A stretch of DNA of 14,093 bases, taken from contig JACZKN010000443.1 in NCBI GenBank assembly GCA_014859985.1, forward strand, positions 1 to 14,093. The letters run 5' to 3'. The notes under the pieces were generated by a model. The model saw nothing but the letters and a program-made list of their open reading frames with translations, did not search any database and had not been told where the DNA came from. The translations under genes and the position numbers were made by a program. The DNA comes from Candidatus Krumholzibacteriia bacterium (GTDB lineage: Bacteria; Krumholzibacteriota; Krumholzibacteriia; LZORAL124-64-63). Positions 1 to 7,309 of the stretch are shown piece by piece (within the stretch, counting starts at the first letter, position 1; each line of letters begins with the position of its first letter).

Positions 1-262
1 CGCCGCAGCCGCACCCGCCGCCGCCCCCGCGCCCGCGGCCGGCGGCACCACGGTGCACTCGACGTTTGCCGGGACGGTGGAAGTGGTGGACATCCCCGTC
101 AAGGTGGGCGACGCGGTGAAGGCCGGCCAGGTCGTGGCCGCCGTGGAGGCCATGAAGGCCAAGTACGAGATCAAGTCCCCCCGGGACGGCCAGGTGCAGT
201 CGATCGGCGTCAAGGTGGGCGACGAGATCGACTCCAAGCAGACCATCATGACCATCGGCTGA
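1..262 (+). CDS. Biotin carrier subunit of a decarboxylase/carboxyltransferase (C-terminal part, 5' end outside window)
   Basis: Reading from base 2, the frame is open into the left edge, so the gene starts outside the window; the GTG at 53 is internal. What is visible is an Ala/Pro-rich linker followed by a complete biotinyl/lipoyl-attachment domain of about 70 residues ending in a TGA at 260-262. The biotin-accepting lysine is encoded at 155-157, in the sequence EAMKAKYEIKSP. The usual family motif is AMKM; here the methionine after the lysine is alanine. The Ala/Pro linker plus biotinyl domain is the layout of GcdC/MmdC-type gamma subunits and of the OadA C-terminus. The beta subunit of a Na+-translocating decarboxylase follows 13 bases later, so this is inferred to be the mobile biotin arm that carries CO2 from the carboxyltransferase subunit to the membrane beta subunit. 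The substrate (oxaloacetate, methylmalonyl-CoA or glutaconyl-CoA) cannot be decided from this fragment. Confidence 0.88.
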   Translation, partial: AAAAPAAAPAPAAGGTTVHSTFAGTVEVVDIPVKVGDAVKAGQVVAAVEAMKAKYEIKSPRDGQVQSIGVKVGDEIDSKQTIMTIG

Positions 263-275
263 GGAAAGCGGGTCC

Positions 276-1403
276 ATGGATACACTCAATCAGCTGCTGG
301 CCGGTTCCGGGTTTATCAGCATCTCGCCCGGCAACCTCGCCATGTTCGCGATCGCGGGGCTGCTGATCTACCTGGCGATCACGAAGAAGTACGAGCCCCT
401 GCTGCTGATCCCCATCGGCTTCGGGGCGATCCTGGCGAATCTGCCGCTGGCGAACATGGGCTCCAACGGCGACGGCCTGATGGCGCTGATCTACAACCTG
501 GGCATCAAGACGGAGCTGCTGCCGCCCTTGATCTTCCTGGGCGTGGGCGTGCTGACGGATTTCCGCCCGCTGCTGGGGCGGCCGCTGACCTTCCTGCTGG
601 GGGCCGCGGCCCAGTTGGGGATCTTCGCCGCCGCCCTGGGCGCCGCCTACCTGCTGGGGTTCACGCCCCGGGAGGCCGCCGCCATCGGCATCATCGGCGG
701 GGCCGACGGTCCGACCTCCATCTACCTGGCGTCCCAGCTCGCCCCGCACCTGCTGGGGCCCATCGCGGTGGCCGCCTACAGCTACATGTCCCTGGTCCCG
801 ATCATCCAGCCGCCCATCATGCGCCTCTTGACGACGAAGGCGGAACGGAACATCGACATGCCGCAGGCGAAGGAGGTCTCCCAGACCGCGGTGATCCTCT
901 TCCCGCTCGTCAGCGGCATCGTCGCCTGCCTGGGGGTTCCTTCCTCGGCCCCGCTGATCGGCATGCTGATGTTCGGCAACCTGCTGCGGGAGTGCGGCGT
1001 GACCGAGCGCCTGAAGAAGACCGCCGGCGGCGTGTTCATCGACATCGTGACGATCTTCCTGGGACTGTCCGTCGGCGCCACCATGGACGCGGCCCTGTTC
1101 CTGGGCCTGGCGACCATCAAGATCCTGCTGCTGGGCGCGGTGGCGTTCTCGTTCAGCACCTTCGGCGGGGTGCTCTTCGCCAAGCTGCTGAACCTGTTGC
1201 TGCCCCGCCGCAGCCGCATCAACCCCTGCATCGGGGCGGCGGGCGTCTCGGCGGTGCCCATGGCGGCGCGGGTGGTGCAGCAGTTCGTCTCGGACCAGAC
1301 CGACGGCCGCGTCAACCCGCTGATGCCGGCGATGGGTCCGAACGTGGCGGGGGTCATCGGGTCGGCGGTGGCGGCGGGGGTGTTCCTGACCCTGCTGGGC
1401 TGA
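276..1403 (+). CDS. Na+-translocating decarboxylase beta subunit (OadB/GcdB/MmdB family)
   Basis: A 375-residue polytopic membrane protein with roughly nine to eleven hydrophobic segments. It carries the family signature GIIGGADGPTSIY at about residues 138-150; in Klebsiella OadB an aspartate of this conserved motif takes part in Na+ translocation (here D144). The second conserved block, GNLLRECGVTERLKKTAGG, lies mid-protein, and the C-terminal helix carries GPNVAGVIGSAVAAGV, also a conserved functional region of the family. The length fits GcdB/MmdB-type subunits better than the longer enterobacterial OadB. The ATG at 276 is preceded by a GAGGAAAG ribosome site at 261-268 that overlaps the end of the biotin gene, so the two are translated as an operon. 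The protein receives carboxybiotin, decarboxylates it and exports Na+. The alpha (carboxyltransferase) subunit probably lies to the left. Family assignment is firm; substrate is unknown. Confidence 0.94.
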   Translation: MDTLNQLLAGSGFISISPGNLAMFAIAGLLIYLAITKKYEPLLLIPIGFGAILANLPLANMGSNGDGLMALIYNLGIKTELLPPLIFLGVGVLTDFRPLLGRPLTFLLGAAAQLGIFAAALGAAYLLGFTPREAAAIGIIGGADGPTSIYLASQLAPHLLGPIAVAAYSYMSLVPIIQPPIMRLLTTKAERNIDMPQAKEVSQTAVILFPLVSGIVACLGVPSSAPLIGMLMFGNLLRECGVTERLKKTAGGVFIDIVTIFLGLSVGATMDAALFLGLATIKILLLGAVAFSFSTFGGVLFAKLLNLLLPRRSRINPCIGAAGVSAVPMAARVVQQFVSDQTDGRVNPLMPAMGPNVAGVIGSAVAAGVFLTLLG

Positions 1404-1419
1404 GGCGTCCTCACCGGAC

Positions 1420-1465
1420 AAAAAAAGACCCCGGGTGGTGCCCTCGCTCAGAAGCACCACCCGGG
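1420..1465 (-). terminator. Intrinsic terminator of the putative small RNA
   Basis: A perfect 12-bp stem (1465-1454 pairing with 1441-1430) with a 12-nt loop is followed on the - strand by GUC and then seven U residues. The orientation is clear: on the + strand the A-run precedes the hairpin and the downstream side is G-rich, so the site would not be an efficient intrinsic terminator for the decarboxylase operon, although the GC-rich hairpins might still impede it. Confidence 0.75.
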
Positions 1466-1566
1466 AGGGGGGCAGCGGGGCCGGGTTCGCCCGGCCGGCC
1501 CCGCTGCATGTGACCCGGTCCCTCGCTCTTTGACCGGGTTCAGGAGGCGTCTGCCACAGCAGACTT
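1420..1566 (-). ncRNA. Putative structured small RNA, about 147 nt, four hairpins, own promoter and terminator
   Basis: Read on the - strand, a TTGACA/CATATT promoter (1602-1573) predicts a start at A1566 or A1565, immediately before the first stem. Four perfect stems follow in order. H1 is 1564-1559 with 1554-1549 (6 bp, loop UGUG). H2 is 1539-1532 with 1520-1513 (8 bp, 11-nt loop). H3 is 1507-1495 with 1484-1472 (13 bp; it can refold onto a CGAA tetraloop). H4 is 1465-1454 with 1441-1430 (12 bp, 12-nt loop). H4 is followed by seven U residues (1426-1420), a standard intrinsic terminator. The loops of H2 and H4 share GAGCGAGG at the same position. Single-stranded linkers are C/U-rich (GCCUCC; CCCCCU). 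There is no open reading frame of note and it does not look like tRNA, SRP RNA, tmRNA, RNase P or 6S RNA to me. The RNA ends 17 bases from the stop of the decarboxylase beta gene on the other strand, so it could also act antisense to that gene's 3' UTR. No experimental evidence is available here. Confidence 0.62.
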
Positions 1567-1572
1567 GCAACG

Positions 1573-1602
1573 AATATGCCGCTCGCCCGTCCCGCTTGTC
1601 AA
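1573..1602 (-). promoter_or_regulatory. Sigma70-type promoter for the putative small RNA
   Basis: The -35 box is a perfect TTGACA (1602-1597 on the - strand); the -10 is CATATT (1578-1573, 4 of 6 matches to TATAAT) with an 18-base spacer. The sequence just upstream (about 1603-1680) is AT-rich, in strong contrast to the rest of the window, as expected of a promoter. The predicted start, seven bases past the -10, falls one or two bases before the first RNA stem. Confidence 0.6.
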
Positions 1603-1632
1603 GAGATTGTTATGAAAAGACTTATGCTGAAT

Positions 1633-1648
1633 TGTCATATTTATGACA
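1633..1648. promoter_or_regulatory. CRP/FNR-superfamily-like palindrome upstream of the small-RNA promoter
   Basis: TGTCATATTTATGACA has perfect 7-base arms around a 2-base centre. Written as TGTCA-N6-TGACA it has the half-site form and spacing of CRP/FNR-superfamily operators, and matches the CooA-type TGTCR-N6-YGACA pattern as I recall it. Its centre is about 74.5 bases upstream of the predicted small-RNA start, close to the usual class I activator positions. The regulator is not encoded in this window. Confidence 0.4.
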
Positions 1649-1686
1649 TACGAGACGTTACCTGAAAACGATCAATTGTGTCCCGT

Positions 1687-1719
1687 AAAAGTGTCCCGCC
1701 GTGGGGGTTGGCGGGACAC
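1687..1719 (-). terminator. Likely intrinsic terminator of the secreted EEP-family gene
   Basis: A perfect 10-bp stem (1719-1710 with 1700-1691, loop of 9) lies 17 bases past the stop codon and is followed on the - strand by UUUU (1690-1687). A shorter perfect hairpin, CCGGGG-TGT-CCCCGG (1733-1719), sits between it and the stop codon and shares its edge. The U-run is short, so efficiency may be moderate. Confidence 0.5.
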
Positions 1720-1736
1720 CGGGGACACCCCGGCGC

Positions 1737-3518
1737 CTACTCCAGCAACGTCATCGCTTGCGTCGCCGTCACCGTGCCGGCGCCCCCGGTGGTCACCATG
1801 CGCGCGTAGTAGACCCCGGTGGCCGCCCCGCGGCCGCTCGCGTCGCGGCCGTCCCAGGCGACGGTGTGCTCGCCCGCCGGATAGGCCCGCGCACCGAGAT
1901 CCCGCACCAGGCGCCCCCGCGCGTCGTACACGGCCAGGGACACGGTGCCCTCGCCCTCCAGCGCGAAGCGCAGGTGCGTCGAGGGGTTGAACGGGTTGGG
2001 GGCGTTGGGCAGCAGGCGGGCCCAGGCGCCGGCCGGCGCCGGACCGGGCACCGCCGACAGGGGCGAACCCAGGCTGAAGTCGGCCACCCGCGCCGCATGG
2101 TCGCTGGCGTCGGTGGTGTCGTAGGCCTGCAGGCCGGAGGCGGCCAGGGTCGCGGCCGTCATGGTGCGCGTCTCCAGGACGTAGTGGTTGCGCAGGGTCA
2201 GCGCACTGTCGGTGTAGAGGATCCAGTCCAGCATCCCGGGATAGAAGCTGCTGTAGGTGGCGAACCAGGTGTAGGCCGAGCGCTGGTCCGGGTGGCGCGA
2301 GACCACCGGCGTGAACGCGCCGCCGTCCCAGTCCACGGCCGCGTCCGGACCGTACGTGCCCTCGTCCTGGATGTCGCCCGAAAGCAGGGTCTGCAGCTGC
2401 TGCTGCCAGCCCACCAGGTTCAGGTCGCCGGCCATCACCATCGGCGTGCCCGCCGGCAGGGTGATGGTGCCGCCGGCGGTCTTGGCGTCGCGCAGGAACG
2501 CGACCACGGCGTCGGCCTCGTTCTGGCGGTCCGCATCGGCGGTGCAGCAGCGCCAGTGGCTGGCGACCAGCAGCAGGTCCGTGTCCGCGCCCGGCCCGAG
2601 GTCCAGCAGGACGGCGGTGTTGCGGTAGGTGGGGGTGATGCGCCAGCTCTGCAGGATGGGCAGACGGCTGCAGACCACGTTGCCGCCGTCCCGCATGACC
2701 GCGTGCCACTCCTGGCCCGGGCCGCTGGGCAGGTGCTGCTCGATCACGGCGGCGACCTCGGCGGCGCTGTGGTCCCAGACCTCGCAGACCACCAGGACGT
2801 CCGGATCCATCACCTGCAGCAGGCGGCCCTGGGCCGTCTCGGCGCTGCCGCCGGCGAACAGGCCGTCGTTCTGCACGTTCCAGGCGGCCAGGCGCAGGTG
2901 CCCGGGGTCGGCCCGGCCCAGGTCCAGGCTGGGCACCGGTTCGCTGCCGGCGGCGAAGCTGTAGGTGGCCGGGCCGGCGACGTCGCCGCCGGACGCGCCG
3001 TCCCTCAGGATGAAGCGCACGCTGCCGCCCGGGAAGAGGACCTGCCCGTTGGCGGGCACGGCGTCCCGCCGCAGGGCCAGCTCGAACCGGGTGCTGCTGA
3101 CGGTGGGCCCCACCTGCAGGCCGATGTCCGGGTGGTCGATGGCGGTGGCGCCGCCCCGGTAGAAGGTGCCGCTGCGCTGGCCCAGGTTCCAGACCAGCTC
3201 GGCGCCGATGCCCCCGTAGGCGAAGCCCGTCGCGGCGTTCAGGTCCGTGTCCAGGTACAGGCGGATGTCCTGCTGCTCGTCCGGCTGCACGTCCGCCCCG
3301 GTCTCGAATCCGAGGAACAGCCAGTCCTGGTCGTTGGCGGCCCACAGGCGGCCGAAATCGATGCCAGTGGCGCCGTCGTCCCCGGCCGGGTCGGTGGAAA
3401 GGGGCGCCACGGCGGCCCAATCGTCGAACCAGCCGTCGATGGCGATCGGCACGAGGTCGGCCGCGGCGGGGGAGGCGGTGCAGGCGGCGAGCAGGAGGGC
3501 GAGGGTGAAACGGGGCAT
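1737..3518 (-). CDS. Secreted endonuclease/exonuclease/phosphatase-fold protein with CBM9-like domain and FlgD-like tail
   Basis: 593 residues. Residues 1-20 form an export signal, with possible signal peptidase I cleavage after AAA at 18-20; an LAAC at 10-13 also fits a lipobox. Residues about 22-190 resemble CBM9/DOMON-type beta-sandwich modules (IAIDGWFDDWAAV at the start). Residues about 207-482 are an EEP (DNase I/exonuclease III-like) fold with the family's catalytic blocks: AAWNVQND (N214), CEVWD (E246), ASHW (H321), MAGDLNLVG (D365, N367), DWILY (D431) and DASDHA (D473, H474). Residues about 500-593 are a FlgD-like Ig tail beginning PNAPNPFNPST. The ATG has an AAGGAAAG site upstream. 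The protein is probably a surface or extracellular metal-dependent phosphodiesterase or nuclease; whether the substrate is nucleic acid, a phospholipid or a sugar phosphate cannot be read from sequence. It stands alone, with a promoter at 3602-3573 and a terminator at 1719-1687. Confidence 0.85.
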   Translation of the reverse strand: MPRFTLALLLAACTASPAAADLVPIAIDGWFDDWAAVAPLSTDPAGDDGATGIDFGRLWAANDQDWLFLGFETGADVQPDEQQDIRLYLDTDLNAATGFAYGGIGAELVWNLGQRSGTFYRGGATAIDHPDIGLQVGPTVSSTRFELALRRDAVPANGQVLFPGGSVRFILRDGASGGDVAGPATYSFAAGSEPVPSLDLGRADPGHLRLAAWNVQNDGLFAGGSAETAQGRLLQVMDPDVLVVCEVWDHSAAEVAAVIEQHLPSGPGQEWHAVMRDGGNVVCSRLPILQSWRITPTYRNTAVLLDLGPGADTDLLLVASHWRCCTADADRQNEADAVVAFLRDAKTAGGTITLPAGTPMVMAGDLNLVGWQQQLQTLLSGDIQDEGTYGPDAAVDWDGGAFTPVVSRHPDQRSAYTWFATYSSFYPGMLDWILYTDSALTLRNHYVLETRTMTAATLAASGLQAYDTTDASDHAARVADFSLGSPLSAVPGPAPAGAWARLLPNAPNPFNPSTHLRFALEGEGTVSLAVYDARGRLVRDLGARAYPAGEHTVAWDGRDASGRGAATGVYYARMVTTGGAGTVTATQAMTLLE

Positions 3519-3572
3519 CGTGTTGGCTTTCCTTGGGTTCGGGGCTCGGCAGCGGTGGCTGGCGGATCAGTG

Positions 3573-3602
3573 ATCATATCACAAAGCGCATGAAATGGGC
3601 AA
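3573..3602 (-). promoter_or_regulatory. Sigma70-type promoter of the secreted EEP-family gene
   Basis: On the - strand the -10 is TATGAT (3578-3573, 5 of 6 matches) and the -35 is TTGCCC (3602-3597, 4 of 6) with an 18-base spacer. The implied start near 3566 leaves a leader of about 48 bases before the ATG at 3518, which carries an AAGGAAAG ribosome site. The surrounding 3570-3660 stretch is AT-rich relative to the genes. Confidence 0.45.
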
Positions 3603-3633
3603 AACTTTTGGTACACCGAATTAGTCGCCTTTT

Positions 3634-3658
3634 ATTCTTGACAGTTTTCGTCAAGATA
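3634..3658 (+). promoter_or_regulatory. IscR (Rrf2) type 1-like operator over the suf promoter
   Basis: The core TTGACAGTTTTCGTCAA (3638-3654) is an inverted repeat, TTGAC-N7-GTCAA. Aligned to the core of the E. coli IscR type 1 site (YYGACTRWWWYAGTCRR, from memory) it agrees at 15 of 17 positions, with the same arm spacing. The outer ATTC at the left partly follows the full consensus; the right flank is offset by one base. It covers the -35 box and most of the spacer, a position suited to repression when the regulator carries an Fe-S cluster. No Rrf2 gene is present in the window, so the regulator is inferred. Confidence 0.5.
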
Positions 3659-3665
3659 TTATCCT
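3638..3665 (+). promoter_or_regulatory. Sigma70-type promoter of the suf operon
   Basis: Perfect -35 TTGACA (3638-3643), 16-base spacer, -10 TATCCT (3660-3665, 4 of 6). The predicted start near 3672 gives a leader of about 156 bases before sufC. The promoter lies in an AT-rich island and is overlapped by the IscR-like inverted repeat. Confidence 0.55.
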
Positions 3666-3671
3666 GTGGGG

Positions 3672-3827
3672 GAACGCCGGGTGTGTGGCAGCCCCGGCGG
3701 TCCCCGGCCAAGCCGGGCCAAGTGGTGAGCTCCGGCGCGGCCCGCATCAGCCTCCGGGCCGCGCCGGTTCCACGAAGACCGCGATTGAGTAAATATTGCG
3801 GAAACGATTACAAGGAGCCCCGTTACG
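3672..3827 (+). promoter_or_regulatory. Structured 5' leader of the suf operon
   Basis: Between the predicted start and sufC are three perfect hairpins: 3675-3681 with 3693-3699 (7 bp), 3703-3708 with 3712-3717 (6 bp, 3-base loop), and 3732-3744 with 3755-3767 (13 bp, 10-base loop). None is followed by a U-run, so they are not obvious intrinsic terminators or attenuators. I recognise no riboswitch. The leader ends in an AT-richer stretch and an AAGGAG ribosome site at 3812-3817. Together with the two promoters this accounts for the gene-free stretch 3519-3827. Confidence 0.4.
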
Positions 3828-4610
3828 ATGAGCGACCACAAGCAGCCCCTGTTCTCCTGCAAGAACCTGCGGGCCTTCATCCGCAGCGGCGACGACGAGA
3901 CCGAGATCGTCAAGGGCGCCGACCTGGAGATCATGGCCGGCCAGAAGCACGCCCTGATGGGCCCCAACGGGTCCGGCAAGTCCACCCTGGCGGCCGCCCT
4001 CATGGGCCACCCCGCCTACCGGGTCGAGGGCGAGATCTTCCTCAACGGCGAGCCGGTCCACGGGCTGGAGCCCCACGAGCGGGCCCGCCTCGGCATGTTC
4101 CTGGGCTTCCAGTACCCGGTCGCGGTGCCGGGCGTGTCGGTGGCCAACTTCCTGCGCGCGGCCATGGGCGCGCGGCGCGGCCAGGAGGTCCCGGTGCGCG
4201 AGTTCCGGCAGCTGATGACCGAGGGCTTCGAACGGCTGGGCGTCCGCAAGGACTTCGCCGCGCGCTACCTGAACGACGGCTTCAGCGGGGGCGAGAAGAA
4301 GCGCCTCGAGATCCTGCAGATGCTTCTGCTGAAGCCCACCTTCGCCCTGCTGGACGAGACCGACAGCGGCCTGGACATCGACGCCCTGAAGATCGTCAGC
4401 GAGGGCGTGAACCTGGCCAGCGCCCCGGACAACGCCATCCTGCTGGTCACCCATTACCAGCGCATCCTGGACTACGTGAAGCCCGACGTGGTGCACGTGT
4501 TCATGGACGGGCGCATCGTGCGGACGGGCGGCCCCGAACTGGCGGTCGAACTGGAAGCGCGCGGCTACGATTGGATCGCCGGCGAGACCTCCGCCGCCGC
4601 GAGGAGCTGA
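3828..4610 (+). CDS. sufC: SufC, Fe-S cluster assembly ATPase
   Basis: 260 residues, the usual SufC length. It is a soluble ABC-type ATPase with all nucleotide-binding elements: Walker A GPNGSGKST (45-53), Q-loop Q95 in GFQYP, signature FSGGEKKR (152-159), Walker B with FALLDETDSGLD (172-183) and the H-loop histidine H209 in VTHY. FSGGEKKR and DETDSGLDIDALK are characteristic of SufC rather than of transport ATPases. It acts in the cytoplasm in the SufBC2D complex, where ATP hydrolysis drives the rearrangement that allows cluster assembly on SufB-SufD. The ATG has AAGGAG ten bases upstream. It is the first gene of the operon, and sufB begins four bases after its stop. Confidence 0.97.
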   Translation: MSDHKQPLFSCKNLRAFIRSGDDETEIVKGADLEIMAGQKHALMGPNGSGKSTLAAALMGHPAYRVEGEIFLNGEPVHGLEPHERARLGMFLGFQYPVAVPGVSVANFLRAAMGARRGQEVPVREFRQLMTEGFERLGVRKDFAARYLNDGFSGGEKKRLEILQMLLLKPTFALLDETDSGLDIDALKIVSEGVNLASAPDNAILLVTHYQRILDYVKPDVVHVFMDGRIVRTGGPELAVELEARGYDWIAGETSAAARS

Positions 4611-4614
4611 TCAC

Positions 4615-6022
<1,408 letters not shown>

Positions 6023-6030
<8 letters not shown>

Positions 6031-7309
6031 GCTGGCACTGATGAGCAGCGAGGGCAAGCCCGTGATCGGCAAGGAGGAGCTGCGGCGCCTCTCGGCCGAG
6101 CTGGGGGAGACCGAGGCCGGCCTGGCCTGGCGCCTGGCGGCCCTGACCGTCTACCGCAACGAGCCCCTGCCCAGCCGGGTGGCGCACCTGTGGCGCTACA
6201 CCGACCCCGCGCACCTGCTGCCGGGCGAGCCCCTGCCGGCGGCCATGCCGCCGCGGGACCTGCCGGCGGCCGTGCTGCCGGACGACGGACCGGCGGTGCT
6301 GCTGGTGCCGGGCCGGGCGCCCGAACTGAACGCGGCGGCCCGCGCCTCGGGCCTGACGGTCGCGCCTCTTCTGCACGACGACGGGGACGCGGAGCTGCTC
6401 GGGACGGCCTCCCCCAGCGCCGCCGGGTTCTTCGCGTCCCTGAATTCCGCGGCCTGGAACGCCGGCGTGGCCGTCTACGCGCCGGCGGGCAAGGCCCTGG
6501 CCGAGCCCCTGCGCCTGCTGGTGCCCGCCTTCGCCGAGACCACCCTGCCCCGGGTGCTGGTCGTCGCCGGACGCGGCGCCGAGCTGACGGTGGTCGAGGA
6601 GCACTTCGGCGGCCGCGACGGCCACCGGGTCATCGGCACCACCGAGCTGCTGGTGGGCCAGAACGCCCACGTGCGCCATGTGCTGGTCGAGCGCTGGGAC
6701 GAGGGCGTCAGCGGGTTCCTGGCGGTGCGGGCCCGCATCGAGCGGGACGGCACGTACCTCGGCGTCAACGCCTCCCTGGGCGGCGACCGCCTGAAGCTGG
6801 AGACCGGCGCCGAGCTGGTGGGCAAGGGCGCCAGCAGCGAACTGATCGGCGTGGTGCTGGGGGGCGGCGCACAGCGCTTCGACCACCACACGTTCCACCG
6901 CCACGTGGCCGGCGACACCCGCAGCAACATCGACTTCAAGGTGGCGCTCACCGAGAAGTCGCGCTCCAGCTACACCGGCCTGATCCGCATCGAAGAGGGC
7001 GCCCCGCGCAGCGAGGCGTTCCAGGAGAACCGCAACCTGCTGCTGTCGGACTCGGCCCGCGCGGACACCATCCCCGAGCTGGAGATCCTGACCGACGACG
7101 TGTCCTGCAGCCACGGCGCGACGGCCGCGCCCATCGACCCGGAGCAGGTCTTCTACCTGCAGACCCGCGGCATCCCGCGCGGCGAGGCGGTGCGCCTGGT
7201 GGTGCGGGGCTTCGTCGAGACCACCCTGGCGCAGGTGCCCGAGTCGGTGCGCGCCGGTCTGGAGGCCCTGGTCACCGCGCGCCTGGCTACCCTCGGCGAG
7301 GGCGTGTGA
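6023..7309 (+). CDS. sufD: SufD, Fe-S cluster assembly subunit
   Basis: 428 residues, the paralogue of SufB that forms the SufBC2D complex with it. The N-terminal half is divergent, as usual for SufD, with EPLPSRVAHLWRYT near residues 47-60. The C-terminal half carries the conserved core: FDHHTFHRH (286-294), SRSSYTGLIRI, QENRNLLLSDSARADTIPELEI (two parts) and CSHGAT (362-367). H364 corresponds to E. coli SufD H360, a residue needed for cluster formation at the interface with SufB. I chose the TTG at 6023 because GGAGGG lies five bases upstream; the alternative ATG at 6041 would shorten the protein by six residues and has poorer spacing. The start overlaps the sufB stop, and the stop overlaps the sufS start (ATGA-type junction). 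Confidence 0.95.

Noticed and set aside
1430..1465. Terminator for the + strand decarboxylase operon
   Set aside because: The A-run lies before, not a T-run after, the hairpin on the + strand; the site is oriented for the - strand.
1472..1507. Possible tRNA T-arm, because of the + strand GGGTTCGCCC
   Set aside because: No acceptor, D or anticodon arms, and the loop does not fit TTCRANY; the sequence is better explained as hairpin H3 of the - strand RNA.
1701..3593. A 630-codon + strand open frame opposite the EEP gene
   Set aside because: The - strand frame has a signal peptide, full EEP motifs and a FlgD-like tail; the + frame is Val/Gly/His-rich with no recognisable domain.
6190..7308. 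Upstream extension of the sufS frame across sufD
   Set aside because: The extension is Arg/Gly/Pro-rich shadow of sufD; the ATG at 7309 with the sufD overlap gives a normal SufS N-terminus.
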